From: Sphingomonas tagetis
GTDB taxonomy: Bacteria > Pseudomonadota > Alphaproteobacteria > Sphingomonadales > Sphingomonadaceae
Length of the DNA: 64,000 bases
Reading direction: 5' to 3'
Assembly (NCBI RefSeq): GCF_024211275.1
Contig: NZ_JAMLDX010000004.1
Coordinates: 264,787-328,786, forward strand
Shown: piece after piece, positions 34,724 to 42,411 of the stretch
How positions within the stretch are numbered: the first letter of the stretch is position 1
How the letters are laid out: every line of letters begins with the position of its first letter
Notes under the pieces: model-generated
Seen by the model: the letters and a program-made list of their open reading frames with translations, nothing else
Told to the model about the DNA's origin: nothing
Database searches by the model: none
Program-made: the position numbers and the translations under genes

Positions 34724-36237
34724 CGCTGTTCGCCGCTTTGGAACAGAGCGCCGCCCGGTTTCCCGAGCGAGGCGCGGTGTACAAGGGCTCCGCCCAACTG
34801 CTGAGCTACGGCGAACTACATGCGGCCGCGCTGCGGCTTGCCGGCGGACTGCTCGCATCGGGCGCGGTGGGCGATCGGATAGCCATTGCATCGAAGAATT
34901 GCCCCGAGATGATCTTGCTGATGTATGGTGCCTGGGCGGCGGGTATGATCGTCGCGCCGGTGAATGCGAAGCTTCATCCGCGCGAAATGGCGCAGATCGT
35001 GGAAGATGCCGCGCCGCGCTGGATATTTGCCAGCGACGACCTTGCATCGCCGTTGCGAGAGCTTGTCGCAGACCCTCCCAGCGTAATCGCGATTGGTTCG
35101 GCGGCATTCGGCGCGCTGACCGGTGGCATGCAGGCCGAGCCACAGCGAGTCGCCGCAGAAGCCCCAGCGTGGCTATTCTATACGAGCGGTACGACCGGCC
35201 GATCGAAGGGTGCGGTGCTCAGCCACCGCAATCTGAGCGCCATGACGGTATCGCATCTAGCCGATTTTGAGGATCTGAGCGAGGTGGACAGCCTGATCCA
35301 TGCCGCGCCGATGTCGCACGGCAGCGGGTTGTATATCCTGCCCTATGTCGCGCGAGGCGCGCGCAACGTCATACCCGAATCCGGCGCCTTCGATGCCGAC
35401 GAGTTCCTCTACCTGACCGACCGGCATCCCGGCGCCGGCGCGTTTCTGGCTCCCACGATGGTTCAGCGTTTGCGAGCCGCGTTTGAACGATCGGGTCGCA
35501 GCTTCCACGCAATTCGGTCGATTATCTACGGCGGCGGGCCGATGTACCTTGACGAGATCAAGCGGTCGCTCGCGTGCTTCGGGCCGATCTTTCGCCAGCT
35601 GTACGGCCAAGGCGAAAGCCCGATGACGATCACCGGCCTGCGTCAACGTGATTTCAGCGATGCGCCCGATGACGTCCTCAGATCCGTGGGCTGGCCGCGC
35701 GCCGGGCTGGAGGTCGCGATCTTCGATGATCAGGACCGTCCGTTGCCTTTGGGAACGCCGGGCGAGATCGTCTGTCGCGGTGATGTCGTGATGCATGGCT
35801 ATTGGCGCAATGCGGAGGCGAGCGCGGCGACCTTGCGCAGCGGCTGGCTCCACACCGGGGACATTGGTATCATCGATGTCAGCGGCCGTCTTACCCTGCT
35901 CGATCGATCGAAGGACGTGATCATCTCGGGCGGCACCAACATCTATCCCCGGGAGGTCGAGGACGCGCTGCTCAGCCATACCGATGTCTGCGAAGTTGCG
36001 GTGATCGGCCGGGAAGATCATGAATGGGGTGAAATCGTCATCGCGTTCGTCGTCGTCGAGCCGGGCCGCACCGTGAGCGAAACGGAACTCGATTCCCACT
36101 GTCTCGCCACCATCGCGCGGTTCAAGCGGCCGAAGCATTATGTTTTTGTCGAAGCGTTGCCCAAGAGCAGCTATGGCAAGATCCTGAAGCGCGAGCTTGC
36201 GGGACTGGCGCCGGATTCGGGTATCCTGCCAGAATGA
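34720..36237 (+). CDS. AMP-dependent acyl-CoA ligase
   Basis: This 505-residue adenylate-forming enzyme has all core motifs: Y-T-S-G-T-T-G-R-S-K-G (phosphate loop), Y-G-Q-G-E, H-T-G-D-I-G, D-R-S-K-D-V-I-I-S-G-G-T-N-I-Y-P, and the C-terminal L-P-K-S-S-Y-G-K with the catalytic Lys. It links a carboxylic acid to CoA with ATP. It resembles the fatty-acyl/4-coumarate ligase branch. It overlaps the hydrolase gene by 4 bases and is followed 21 bases later by a long hairpin, so it ends the operon. It probably activates the acid released by the hydrolase. Confidence 0.92.
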   Translation: MTLFAALEQSAARFPERGAVYKGSAQLLSYGELHAAALRLAGGLLASGAVGDRIAIASKNCPEMILLMYGAWAAGMIVAPVNAKLHPREMAQIVEDAAPRWIFASDDLASPLRELVADPPSVIAIGSAAFGALTGGMQAEPQRVAAEAPAWLFYTSGTTGRSKGAVLSHRNLSAMTVSHLADFEDLSEVDSLIHAAPMSHGSGLYILPYVARGARNVIPESGAFDADEFLYLTDRHPGAGAFLAPTMVQRLRAAFERSGRSFHAIRSIIYGGGPMYLDEIKRSLACFGPIFRQLYGQGESPMTITGLRQRDFSDAPDDVLRSVGWPRAGLEVAIFDDQDRPLPLGTPGEIVCRGDVVMHGYWRNAEASAATLRSGWLHTGDIGIIDVSGRLTLLDRSKDVIISGGTNIYPREVEDALLSHTDVCEVAVIGREDHEWGEIVIAFVVVEPGRTVSETELDSHCLATIARFKRPKHYVFVEALPKSSYGKILKRELAGLAPDSGILPE

Positions 36238-36258
36238 CCGGGCAATGCGGGGCAACGC

Positions 36259-36292
36259 GCGCAGGCTGAGCGGGCGACCGCTCAGCCTGCGC
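36259..36292. terminator. Strong hairpin ending cluster 2
   Basis: A perfect 15-base-pair stem (GCGCAGGCTGAGCGG, loop GCGA, complement) lies between the ligase stop and the end of the convergent CoA-transferase pseudogene. It has no long U tract, but position and stability fit a shared terminator. Confidence 0.7.
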
Positions 36293-36297
36293 AATGG

Positions 36298-37900
36298 CTA
36301 GGTGACGGCGCCCGAAGCGGCGAGGGCATTGATCTGGTTGTCGCCATAGCTCAGAATACCGCCGAGAACCTCTTTGTTGTCACGGCCATAGGTCGGGGCG
36401 GCGCCCTGATACTTCGCCGGCGTCGTCGACATCGCGAAGGGCGATGCTTCGAAAACCGTTGTTCCTAAAAGCGCGTGAGCTAGGCTGACGAGATTGTGAG
36501 GCGCCTGGACCTGCGGATCGCTGGCGAATTCCTCGATCGTCATCAGCAGATGGCCGAACTCCGATGCTTTGGAGCAAGTGTTTCAGCTCGCCGAACTCCT
36601 TGCCCTCAGTCCATTGCTCGATACATGTCTCAAGCTAGTCCTCGTCGCTCTTGCGGCCCGCGAAGGTGGCCCAATCAGGTCGATCGATGCCAATGAGCGC
36701 GGCCAAGCGCTGCCACTGCGCGTCGGACTGCACCGCGATAGCAACCCAGCAATCATCGCCCTGCGTGCGGAAGACGGCGTGTGGCGCCATGCCGAGGTCG
36801 CGTTTGCCCATGGGTTCCTAGATGCGGCCGGTCACGGAAATCTCGGCAATCTGCGCCGCGAGGAACTGGACGCCCGCTTCGGCTTGCGAGACGTCAAGCC
36901 AATAACCCCGCCCAGTGCGGCGCCTATGGTCAAGCGCCGCCAGCGTGGCCGGTATGCCGAAGCGCGGCGCGACAAAACGGTATAGGGGCCATAAGGACCG
37001 ACCGGCGTGGCTCCGCTGGCGCCGACCAGATTCTGGAAGCCAGCAATCGCCGCGCCATGGTTGCCATAGCCCGAATATCGCGCGAACGGACCAGATTGGC
37101 CGGTCAGGGACGTGCTGACCATGATCAGTCCGGGATTGATCTTCGACAGCTCTTCGTAGGAGAGGCCCCAGCGCGCCATCTGCCCCGGCGTGAAGGACTC
37201 GACCAGCACGTCCGCCCAACCGACGAGTGCGCGAACGATCTCGCGCGCGTCCTCGCGCGAAAGGTCGAGCGAGAGGTCGAGCGAGAGGCCGAGCGAGAGG
37301 CCGAGCGAGAGGCCGAGCTTCCCGGCATTGCAGGTCTCGTACAAGGCGCATCGCTGAACATTGTACACGCCGTCGGGAAAGGGGCCCATCAGACGCGCCG
37401 TCTCAACGCGCTTCGACGATTCCACACAAATGACCGTCGCCCCATAATCGGCGAGGTTGCGCCCGATCAGCGGTCCCGCCACCACCCAAGCCAGGTCGAG
37501 CACCTTGACATGCCGGAGTGGCTGGCCGTCGGGTGGCGTCCGCTTGCGGGGTAATCGGTGCCGCGTTCCACTGCGCCAACACCTCATCGCGATGTTCGCC
37601 CAGTGCCGGCGCGGGCGCCGGCGCGGTGAACGCTTCCGGGCAGCCGCTCGCAAACGCCCAGGGCAGGGTGTAGCTCCCCTGTGGCGCGGTGACGGTTGCG
37701 AAGAAATCGCGCGCGGCGAACTGTTCGCTGCTCAACAGGTCGGCGATATTCTGGATCGGCGCGATGCGAATGCCGCGGTCGAGTGCGATCTGCATCAGTT
37801 CCGACTTGCGGAACTGCCCTAGAAAAGCCGTAACATGCTCGCGCGCGTCTTCGAGCAGATCCCAGGTGATCTCGCCCCGCCGGGAGCAAGCCCCCACGCT
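36298..37900 (-). pseudogene. Broken double-domain family III CoA-transferase
   Basis: The minus strand encodes pieces of a fused two-domain CaiB-type protein in at least three frames. From 37897 the end of a first domain is readable (F-R-K-S-E-L-M-Q-I-A-L-D-R). After a frame change near 37540 the start of a second domain follows (V-L-D-L-A-W-V-V-A-G-P-L-I-G, then G-L-S-Y-E-E-L). A second frame change occurs near 36990 (G-P-Y-G-P-Y-T to F-V-A-P-R-F-G). There is an in-frame stop at 36818, another near 36647, and a further shift before the C-terminal piece ending at 36298. The first domain is also truncated at its 5' end. It is a decayed gene, probably once part of the neighbouring acyl-CoA cluster. 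Confidence 0.85.
37262..37320. repeat. 12-base tandem repeat, nearly five copies
   Basis: The unit AGG(T/C)CGAGCGAG is repeated four times in full and once in part, starting at 37262. The first two copies have T and the next ones C at the fourth base. In the minus-strand CoA-transferase frame each unit encodes four residues (L-S-L-D or L-S-L-G), so the array is an in-frame expansion inside the pseudogene. Confidence 0.9.
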
Positions 37901-38007
37901 GCCTCAACCATTTCGATGTCCTGCTCGTTATGGGGACTGCGCCGAACGAACGGACGAAGGCTTCCGATGGGCGCATCGGGCGCGAAAGGACTCGCTTGCA
38001 TGGAGGG

Positions 38008-38022
38008 GAACATACTGCGAAC
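38008..38022. promoter_or_regulatory. Alphaproteobacterial LexA box upstream of the SRAP gene
   Basis: GAAC at 38008-38011 and GAAC at 38019-38022 are separated by exactly 7 bases, the direct-repeat SOS box of alphaproteobacteria. It ends 29 bases before the ATG of the SRAP gene, a position where LexA would block the promoter. Confidence 0.8.
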
Positions 38023-38051
38023 AATGTCGCGAGGCAATTCGGAGTCGGGAC

Positions 38052-38678
38052 ATGTGCAATGACTATCGATTGATGGTCGATGTCGCGTCGATCATGGAGG
38101 ATTTCGAGGACCTCAAGATCCGGATCGAGACGCCGGAAGGAACGCCGAACGTCGCCGCGCGCGAAGATGTGAAGATCACCGACGTCGCCCCGATCGTGCG
38201 CGGCGTCGAAGGTCGGCGCGGTGTTGGTGAGCTGGTCAACCGGCGCTGGTCTTGGCCGAGCCCGACCGGCAAACCAGTCTATAATTATCGATCCGAAGGT
38301 CGCGAATTTCGTTCGCACCGCTGCCTGATCCTCGCCGATGGCTTCTACGAGTTCACCGATCCCGCCGATCCCAGGCAGAAGCGGCTCGACAAATGGCTGT
38401 TTACGATGAAGGACCATGACTGGTTCGCCATCGCCGGCATCTGGCGCGCGCATGACAAGGTCGGCGAAGCCTTCACGATGCTGACCGCTGATGCCGGGCC
38501 GGATGTCGCGCCCTATCATCGTCGTCAGATCATCCCGCTCGCGCGCGATCGATGGGCCGATTGGCTGGACGGCGATGTGCCGGCCGCTGACGTGCTCCAG
38601 ATTATGTCGCAGGTGTCGCTGATCCCGACTCAAGTCGATGGCGCGGCGCCCAGCGATCGTCAGCCGGCGCTGCTGTGA
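38052..38678 (+). CDS. SRAP-domain abasic-site processing protein (YedK/HMCES family)
   Basis: This 208-residue protein begins M-C-N-D-Y, so Cys2 becomes the N-terminal nucleophile that crosslinks abasic sites in single-stranded DNA after Met removal. Other family residues are visible: Asn in Y-N-Y-R-S-E, Glu in D-G-F-Y-E-F, and a His in A-P-Y-H-R-R. The usual H-x-R-M-P-V segment is changed here to H-R-R-Q-I-I-P. The ATG at 38052 is fixed by the Cys2 requirement. A LexA box lies just upstream, and the DUF1810 gene overlaps its stop, so both should be induced on DNA damage. Confidence 0.92.
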   Translation: MCNDYRLMVDVASIMEDFEDLKIRIETPEGTPNVAAREDVKITDVAPIVRGVEGRRGVGELVNRRWSWPSPTGKPVYNYRSEGREFRSHRCLILADGFYEFTDPADPRQKRLDKWLFTMKDHDWFAIAGIWRAHDKVGEAFTMLTADAGPDVAPYHRRQIIPLARDRWADWLDGDVPAADVLQIMSQVSLIPTQVDGAAPSDRQPALL

Positions 38679-39118
38679 TGGACGAATTCAATCTCTCGCG
38701 GTTCATCGAGGCGCAGGCCGACAGCTATGCGGCGGCGCTGGCCGAGATCCAGCGAGGGGCCAAGCGGTCGCACTGGATGTGGTTTATCTTCCCACAACTG
38801 GCCGCGCTCGGGCGCAGCACGACGGCCAAGTTCTTCGGGCTTGGCGGACTTGCCGAGGCACGCGCCTATCTCGCGCATCCGATCCTCGGCGCTCGCTATC
38901 TCGAGTGCGTGTCGGCGTTGCAGGATCTGGCGACCAGCGATCCGGTCGCCGTGTTCGGCGAGGTCGATGCGATGAAGCTGCGCTCTTCACTCACCTTGTT
39001 CGAAGCCGCGCGGCCGATGCTGCTGCTAGGCGCCGCGCTCGACCGTTGGTTCGCCGGCGTCGAGGATCCTGAGACGCTGGCATTGCTGCAACGCGCCCGA
39101 CCCAGCGCCGCCGCCTAG
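38678..39118 (+). CDS. DUF1810 family protein
   Basis: This 146-residue protein has the DUF1810 pattern: F-N-L-S-R-F-I-E-A-Q near the start, H-W-M-W-F-I-F-P-Q, and a middle A-Y-L-A-H-P-I-L-G-A-R-Y. It is soluble with no signal peptide. The family has no well-established reaction. The ATG overlaps the SRAP stop by one base (TGATG; a GTG one codon earlier is possible), so it is translationally coupled to that SOS gene. It is convergent with the PEBP gene, the two stop codons sharing CTAG. Confidence 0.9.
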   Translation: MDEFNLSRFIEAQADSYAAALAEIQRGAKRSHWMWFIFPQLAALGRSTTAKFFGLGGLAEARAYLAHPILGARYLECVSALQDLATSDPVAVFGEVDAMKLRSSLTLFEAARPMLLLGAALDRWFAGVEDPETLALLQRARPSAAA

Positions 39119-39753
39119 GCCGGCGCTGCGCCGGCGATGCCGGCGCCAAGCGTCTGCTCGGTGTCGGACGTGGAAGGTTCGCCGCGCGAATAGGTGCCGA
39201 TGAGGATCGCGGCGCCGAGCACATGGCCCGCGATCGCCTTCACGAACGCGCCTCGTCCGGGGCTGTCGGCCAGCTCGACGCGGCGTGACAGCGCGAAAAG
39301 CTGGAAGACATAATCATGCTCGCCATGGCCGGTCGGCGGATCGGGCGGGAGCCAGCCCTCGCGCAGATAGCTGTTGGTGCCGACATCGCCGCCCGGCCCG
39401 CCGGCGCCATCGGGAAGAATTGCGCCCTCGGCGAGCCGACGCTCGTCGCTGGGGATGTCCCACAGGATCGCATGGACCAGCGGCTTGCCGGCCGGCGCAT
39501 CCGGGTCCTCGACGATCAGCGCGAGGCTGACCGTGCCGTCGGGTACGTCGGTCCAGACCAAGGGCGGAGAGACACCTTCACCGTCGGCGGTGAACCGGAT
39601 CGGCAGTCGCGCGCCATGGGCGAAGGCGGGGCTGGCAAGCTCGAACGTGTCCGCGCCGAGGCGGATCTCGGCGTCGGCGGCGACCAGCTGGTCATGGCCG
39701 GCGCGGCGATCCTGCAGCAAGCGCCCAAGCCAGGCGGGGACATGTTCAAGCAT
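39115..39753 (-). CDS. YbhB/YbcL-type PEBP family protein
   Basis: This 212-residue protein matches the bacterial phosphatidylethanolamine-binding (Raf kinase inhibitor-like) family. It has F-T-A-D-G-E-G-V-S-P-P-L-V-W, then V-E-D-P-D-A-P-A-G-K-P-L-V-H and G-T-N-S-Y-L-R-E-G-W. The N terminus adds about 35 residues before the core and has no clear signal peptide, so it is probably cytoplasmic. The role of bacterial members is not settled. It is divergent from imuA, but the LexA box in the gap is much nearer imuA. Confidence 0.88.
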   Translation of the reverse strand: MLEHVPAWLGRLLQDRRAGHDQLVAADAEIRLGADTFELASPAFAHGARLPIRFTADGEGVSPPLVWTDVPDGTVSLALIVEDPDAPAGKPLVHAILWDIPSDERRLAEGAILPDGAGGPGGDVGTNSYLREGWLPPDPPTGHGEHDYVFQLFALSRRVELADSPGRGAFVKAIAGHVLGAAILIGTYSRGEPSTSDTEQTLGAGIAGAAPA

Positions 39754-39871
39754 GATGACCTCGAATTGTGATGGTGCTCAAGCGCGGCACGTCAGCGTTC
39801 GTTTCATTGGACACACGAAATCGAACGGCCCCACCGTCTCGACCCGGCTTGACGAATCTCACCGATCAGCG

Positions 39872-39886
39872 GAACATTAAGAGAAC
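39872..39886. promoter_or_regulatory. Alphaproteobacterial LexA box upstream of imuA
   Basis: GAAC at 39872-39875 and GAAC at 39883-39886 with 7 bases between form a perfect SOS direct repeat. It ends 20 bases before the chosen imuA start. This is the expected LexA control of the imuA-imuB-dnaE2 cassette. Confidence 0.88.
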
Positions 39887-39906
39887 ATTTGAGTCGATGC
39901 CGTGTG

Positions 39907-40689
39907 ATGTCCGCCTTGTCCAACCTTCTGTCGCCCGATCGCGCTCGCGTTCTTGCCGAGTTGCGCGCGCAGGTCGCCGGCGTCGAAGGGGAAGGGCGTC
40001 CCCCTAATGTTCTGCCGTTCGGGATCGAAGCGCTGGACGGTAGGTTGGCAGGCGGCGGACTCGATCGGCCGGCGATGCACGAGGTCGCGGCGGCGTCGCC
40101 GACGCTTGGCGATGACGCGGCGGCGACGCTGTTCATCGCCGGGCTGGGCGCTCGCTTCGCGGGTCGCCCCGGGGCGAGCGCGGTCTGGATCCTGACCCAG
40201 TTCGATCTCTATGCGCCGGGTCTTGAGCAGTCCGGGCTCGGCCCGGATCGCCTGCTCTACGTCCAGGCGCGGGACGATGTCATGGCGCTCGCGCTCGCAG
40301 AAGATGCACTACGCGATGGCAGCTTCGCGGCGGTGATCACCGAGGTAAAGGTCGCCGATCAGACTGCGACGCGGCGCCTACAGCTTGCCGCGGCTGATCG
40401 GAGCACGCCGCTCCTGCTATTGCGCCGCTGGCGGCGCGCGGCGCGCGACCCGCTTGATATGCCATCGCTCGCCGCGACGCGCTGGCGGATCGGTTGCGCG
40501 CCCTCGGTGCCGCTGTCGCATCCCGGCGTCGGCCGCGCCTGCTGGTCGGTCGATCTCGTCCGCCAGCGCGGCGGTAAACCCTTCTCCTTGTTGCTCGAGG
40601 CCTGCGATGACCAGGGTCGCCTCGCTCTACCTCCCCCAGCTCGCCTGCGAGCGGCTGCGGCGGGTGGAGCGGCCGCGCGCGCGGCCTGA
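39907..40689 (+). CDS. imuA: ImuA, mutasome accessory protein
   Basis: This 260-residue protein is the RecA/SulA-like first gene of the alphaproteobacterial mutagenesis cassette. Features are V-L-P-F-G-I-E-A-L-D-G-R-L-A-G-G-G-L, A-M-H-E-V-A-A, and V-W-I-L-T-Q-F-D-L-Y-A-P-G-L, the conserved ImuA core. It helps ImuB and DnaE2 in error-prone translesion synthesis. ATG at 39907 is taken; a TTG at 39889 would overlap the LexA region. The imuB ATG lies 83 bases inside its end, an overlap common in these cassettes. Confidence 0.9.
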   Translation: MSALSNLLSPDRARVLAELRAQVAGVEGEGRPPNVLPFGIEALDGRLAGGGLDRPAMHEVAAASPTLGDDAAATLFIAGLGARFAGRPGASAVWILTQFDLYAPGLEQSGLGPDRLLYVQARDDVMALALAEDALRDGSFAAVITEVKVADQTATRRLQLAAADRSTPLLLLRRWRRAARDPLDMPSLAATRWRIGCAPSVPLSHPGVGRACWSVDLVRQRGGKPFSLLLEACDDQGRLALPPPARLRAAAAGGAAARAA

Positions 40690-42411
40690 GCGCGCCGCGC
40701 CGGTACGGGCGCTCGCACAGCCGGTTGACGACCCGGCGCCTGCTCGGTGCCGCGCGGCGGTGGCTGGCGCCCGGGTGCGCGCTGGGCGCAGGATGCGGCG
40801 CTGACCAAGGCGCAGGTCGCGCAGCAGATCGCCACGCTGCCGGCGCATCAGCGTCCGCCGATGCGAATGCTCGGTCGCCGGTCCGAGGCGGTCGAACATC
40901 CGTTTCGCGCAATGCGCCCCGACGAAGGTGGCGGCGCCGCCAGTCCGACGCATGTCGGCTTCGTAGCGCAAGTCGCGCGACCATTGGTGCTGATCGAGCG
41001 GGTCGGCCAACGCGATACGATCTTCGCCGCGTGCCCGGTGGCGCTCGGCCTCGGTCTGGTGCCGGGCATGGCGGCAGCGCATGCGCGCGCGCTGGTTGGC
41101 GATCTCGACGTGCGCGATGCCGAACCGGAAGCAGATCTCGCCTGGCTCGATCGATTGGCGCTTCACGCGGTCGCGCATTGGACGCCGACGGCGTGCCGTG
41201 CCGGCAATGACGGCTTGCTGCTCGACGTCACGGGTGCCACGCATTTGTTCGGCGGCGAGGTGCGCTTTTGCCGGCGCGTGCTGGCGTTTCTGGCGCGCCT
41301 CGGCTTCACGGCGCGGATCGCGATCGCGCGCACGCCGGGCGCGGCGCATGCACTGGCGCGCTATAGTGGGCAGCCGATCGTGCGGCTTCAGCCAGCCGAG
41401 GAAGCGCAGGCACTTGCCTCGCTCCCGGTTGCAGCGCTTCGACTGGAGAGCGAGGCGCTGAATGCGGCGGCGCGCTTCGGGCTCGATCGCATCGGCGACC
41501 TCTATTCCATGCCACGCGCTCCCCTCGCGCGGCGGTTGGGGATGAAGACGATGACGCGGCTCGATCAGGCGCTTGGCCGCGTGGCCGAGCCGATCGTGCC
41601 GGTCGTTCCGGTCGAAGCGCCCGAAGCGATCCGGCGACTGCTTGAGCCGATCGGTACCGCAGAGAGCATCGCGCAGGTGATCACCGACCTGGTTGATGAT
41701 CTGGTGGCGGTGCTGGTCGAGCGCGGGCTTGGCGTGCGCACCGCCTTGCTGATCGCCAGTCGCGTCGATGGCGCTGATCAGCGGATCGCGATCGGGGCGT
41801 CGCGCGCGACGCGCGATCCCAAGCGTCTCGTCCGGATGTTCGCGCTCAAGATCGAACGCATCGATCCTGGCCTTGGCATCGAGGCCATGCGGCTGGTCGT
41901 GCCGCGCAGCGAGCCGCTCGGCGCGATCAACACGGGGACGCTGCTCGCTGTCAAAGACGAAGCGGCTGACCTCGCGCCCGCGATCGATCAGCTGGCCGGG
42001 CGAGCGGGGGAGGAGGCGGTGTTCCGGCTCGGGCTCGAGCAGAGCGATGTACCCGAGCGCGCGGTCAGACGGGTCGGCCCGCTCGAGGTGCCCGCCGGCT
42101 GGCCGCGCTGGACGCGGCCGGCGCGGCTGCTGCGACGGCCTGAAATGCTCACCCAGGTCATGGCGCTGCTCCCCGACCATCCGCCCCGCCGGTTCACGTG
42201 GCGCGGCAAGCCGTACCGCGTTGTCGCCGGCGATGGGCCCGAGCGCATCCATGGCGAATGGTGGCGGCGCTCGAACGAGCTTTGGGCAGTGCGCGATTAT
42301 TTTCGGGTCGAGGTCGAGGACGGCCAGCGTTTCTGGCTGTTCCGGCGCGGTGACGGGGTCGAACCCGAGACCGGCGATCTGAGCTGGTATCTTCATGGGG
42401 TGTTCGGCTGA
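40607..42411 (+). CDS. imuB: ImuB, Y-family polymerase-like protein, apparent frameshift near 40737
   Basis: ImuB is a non-catalytic Y-family protein that links the beta clamp, ImuA and DnaE2. The expected start [13 protein letters not shown] is at 40607, but its frame continues only to P-V-D-D-P and then drifts to a stop near 40804. The rest ([16 protein letters not shown] to the end) is in another frame, open from a GTG at 40747 to 42411, 554 residues. A TGA closes that frame just upstream, so one missing base near 40737 would explain it. Either the gene is broken at its N terminus, or the sequence has an error, or translation starts at the GTG. The stop overlaps dnaE2 by one base. Confidence 0.85.

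Noticed and set aside
37262..37320. Possible CRISPR array
   Set aside because: The repeats are 12 bases, directly adjacent and without spacers; no cas genes are present.
37227..37433. A plus-strand frame encoding R-G-R-A-R repeats
   Set aside because: It is only the complement of the 12-base tandem array in the CoA-transferase pseudogene.
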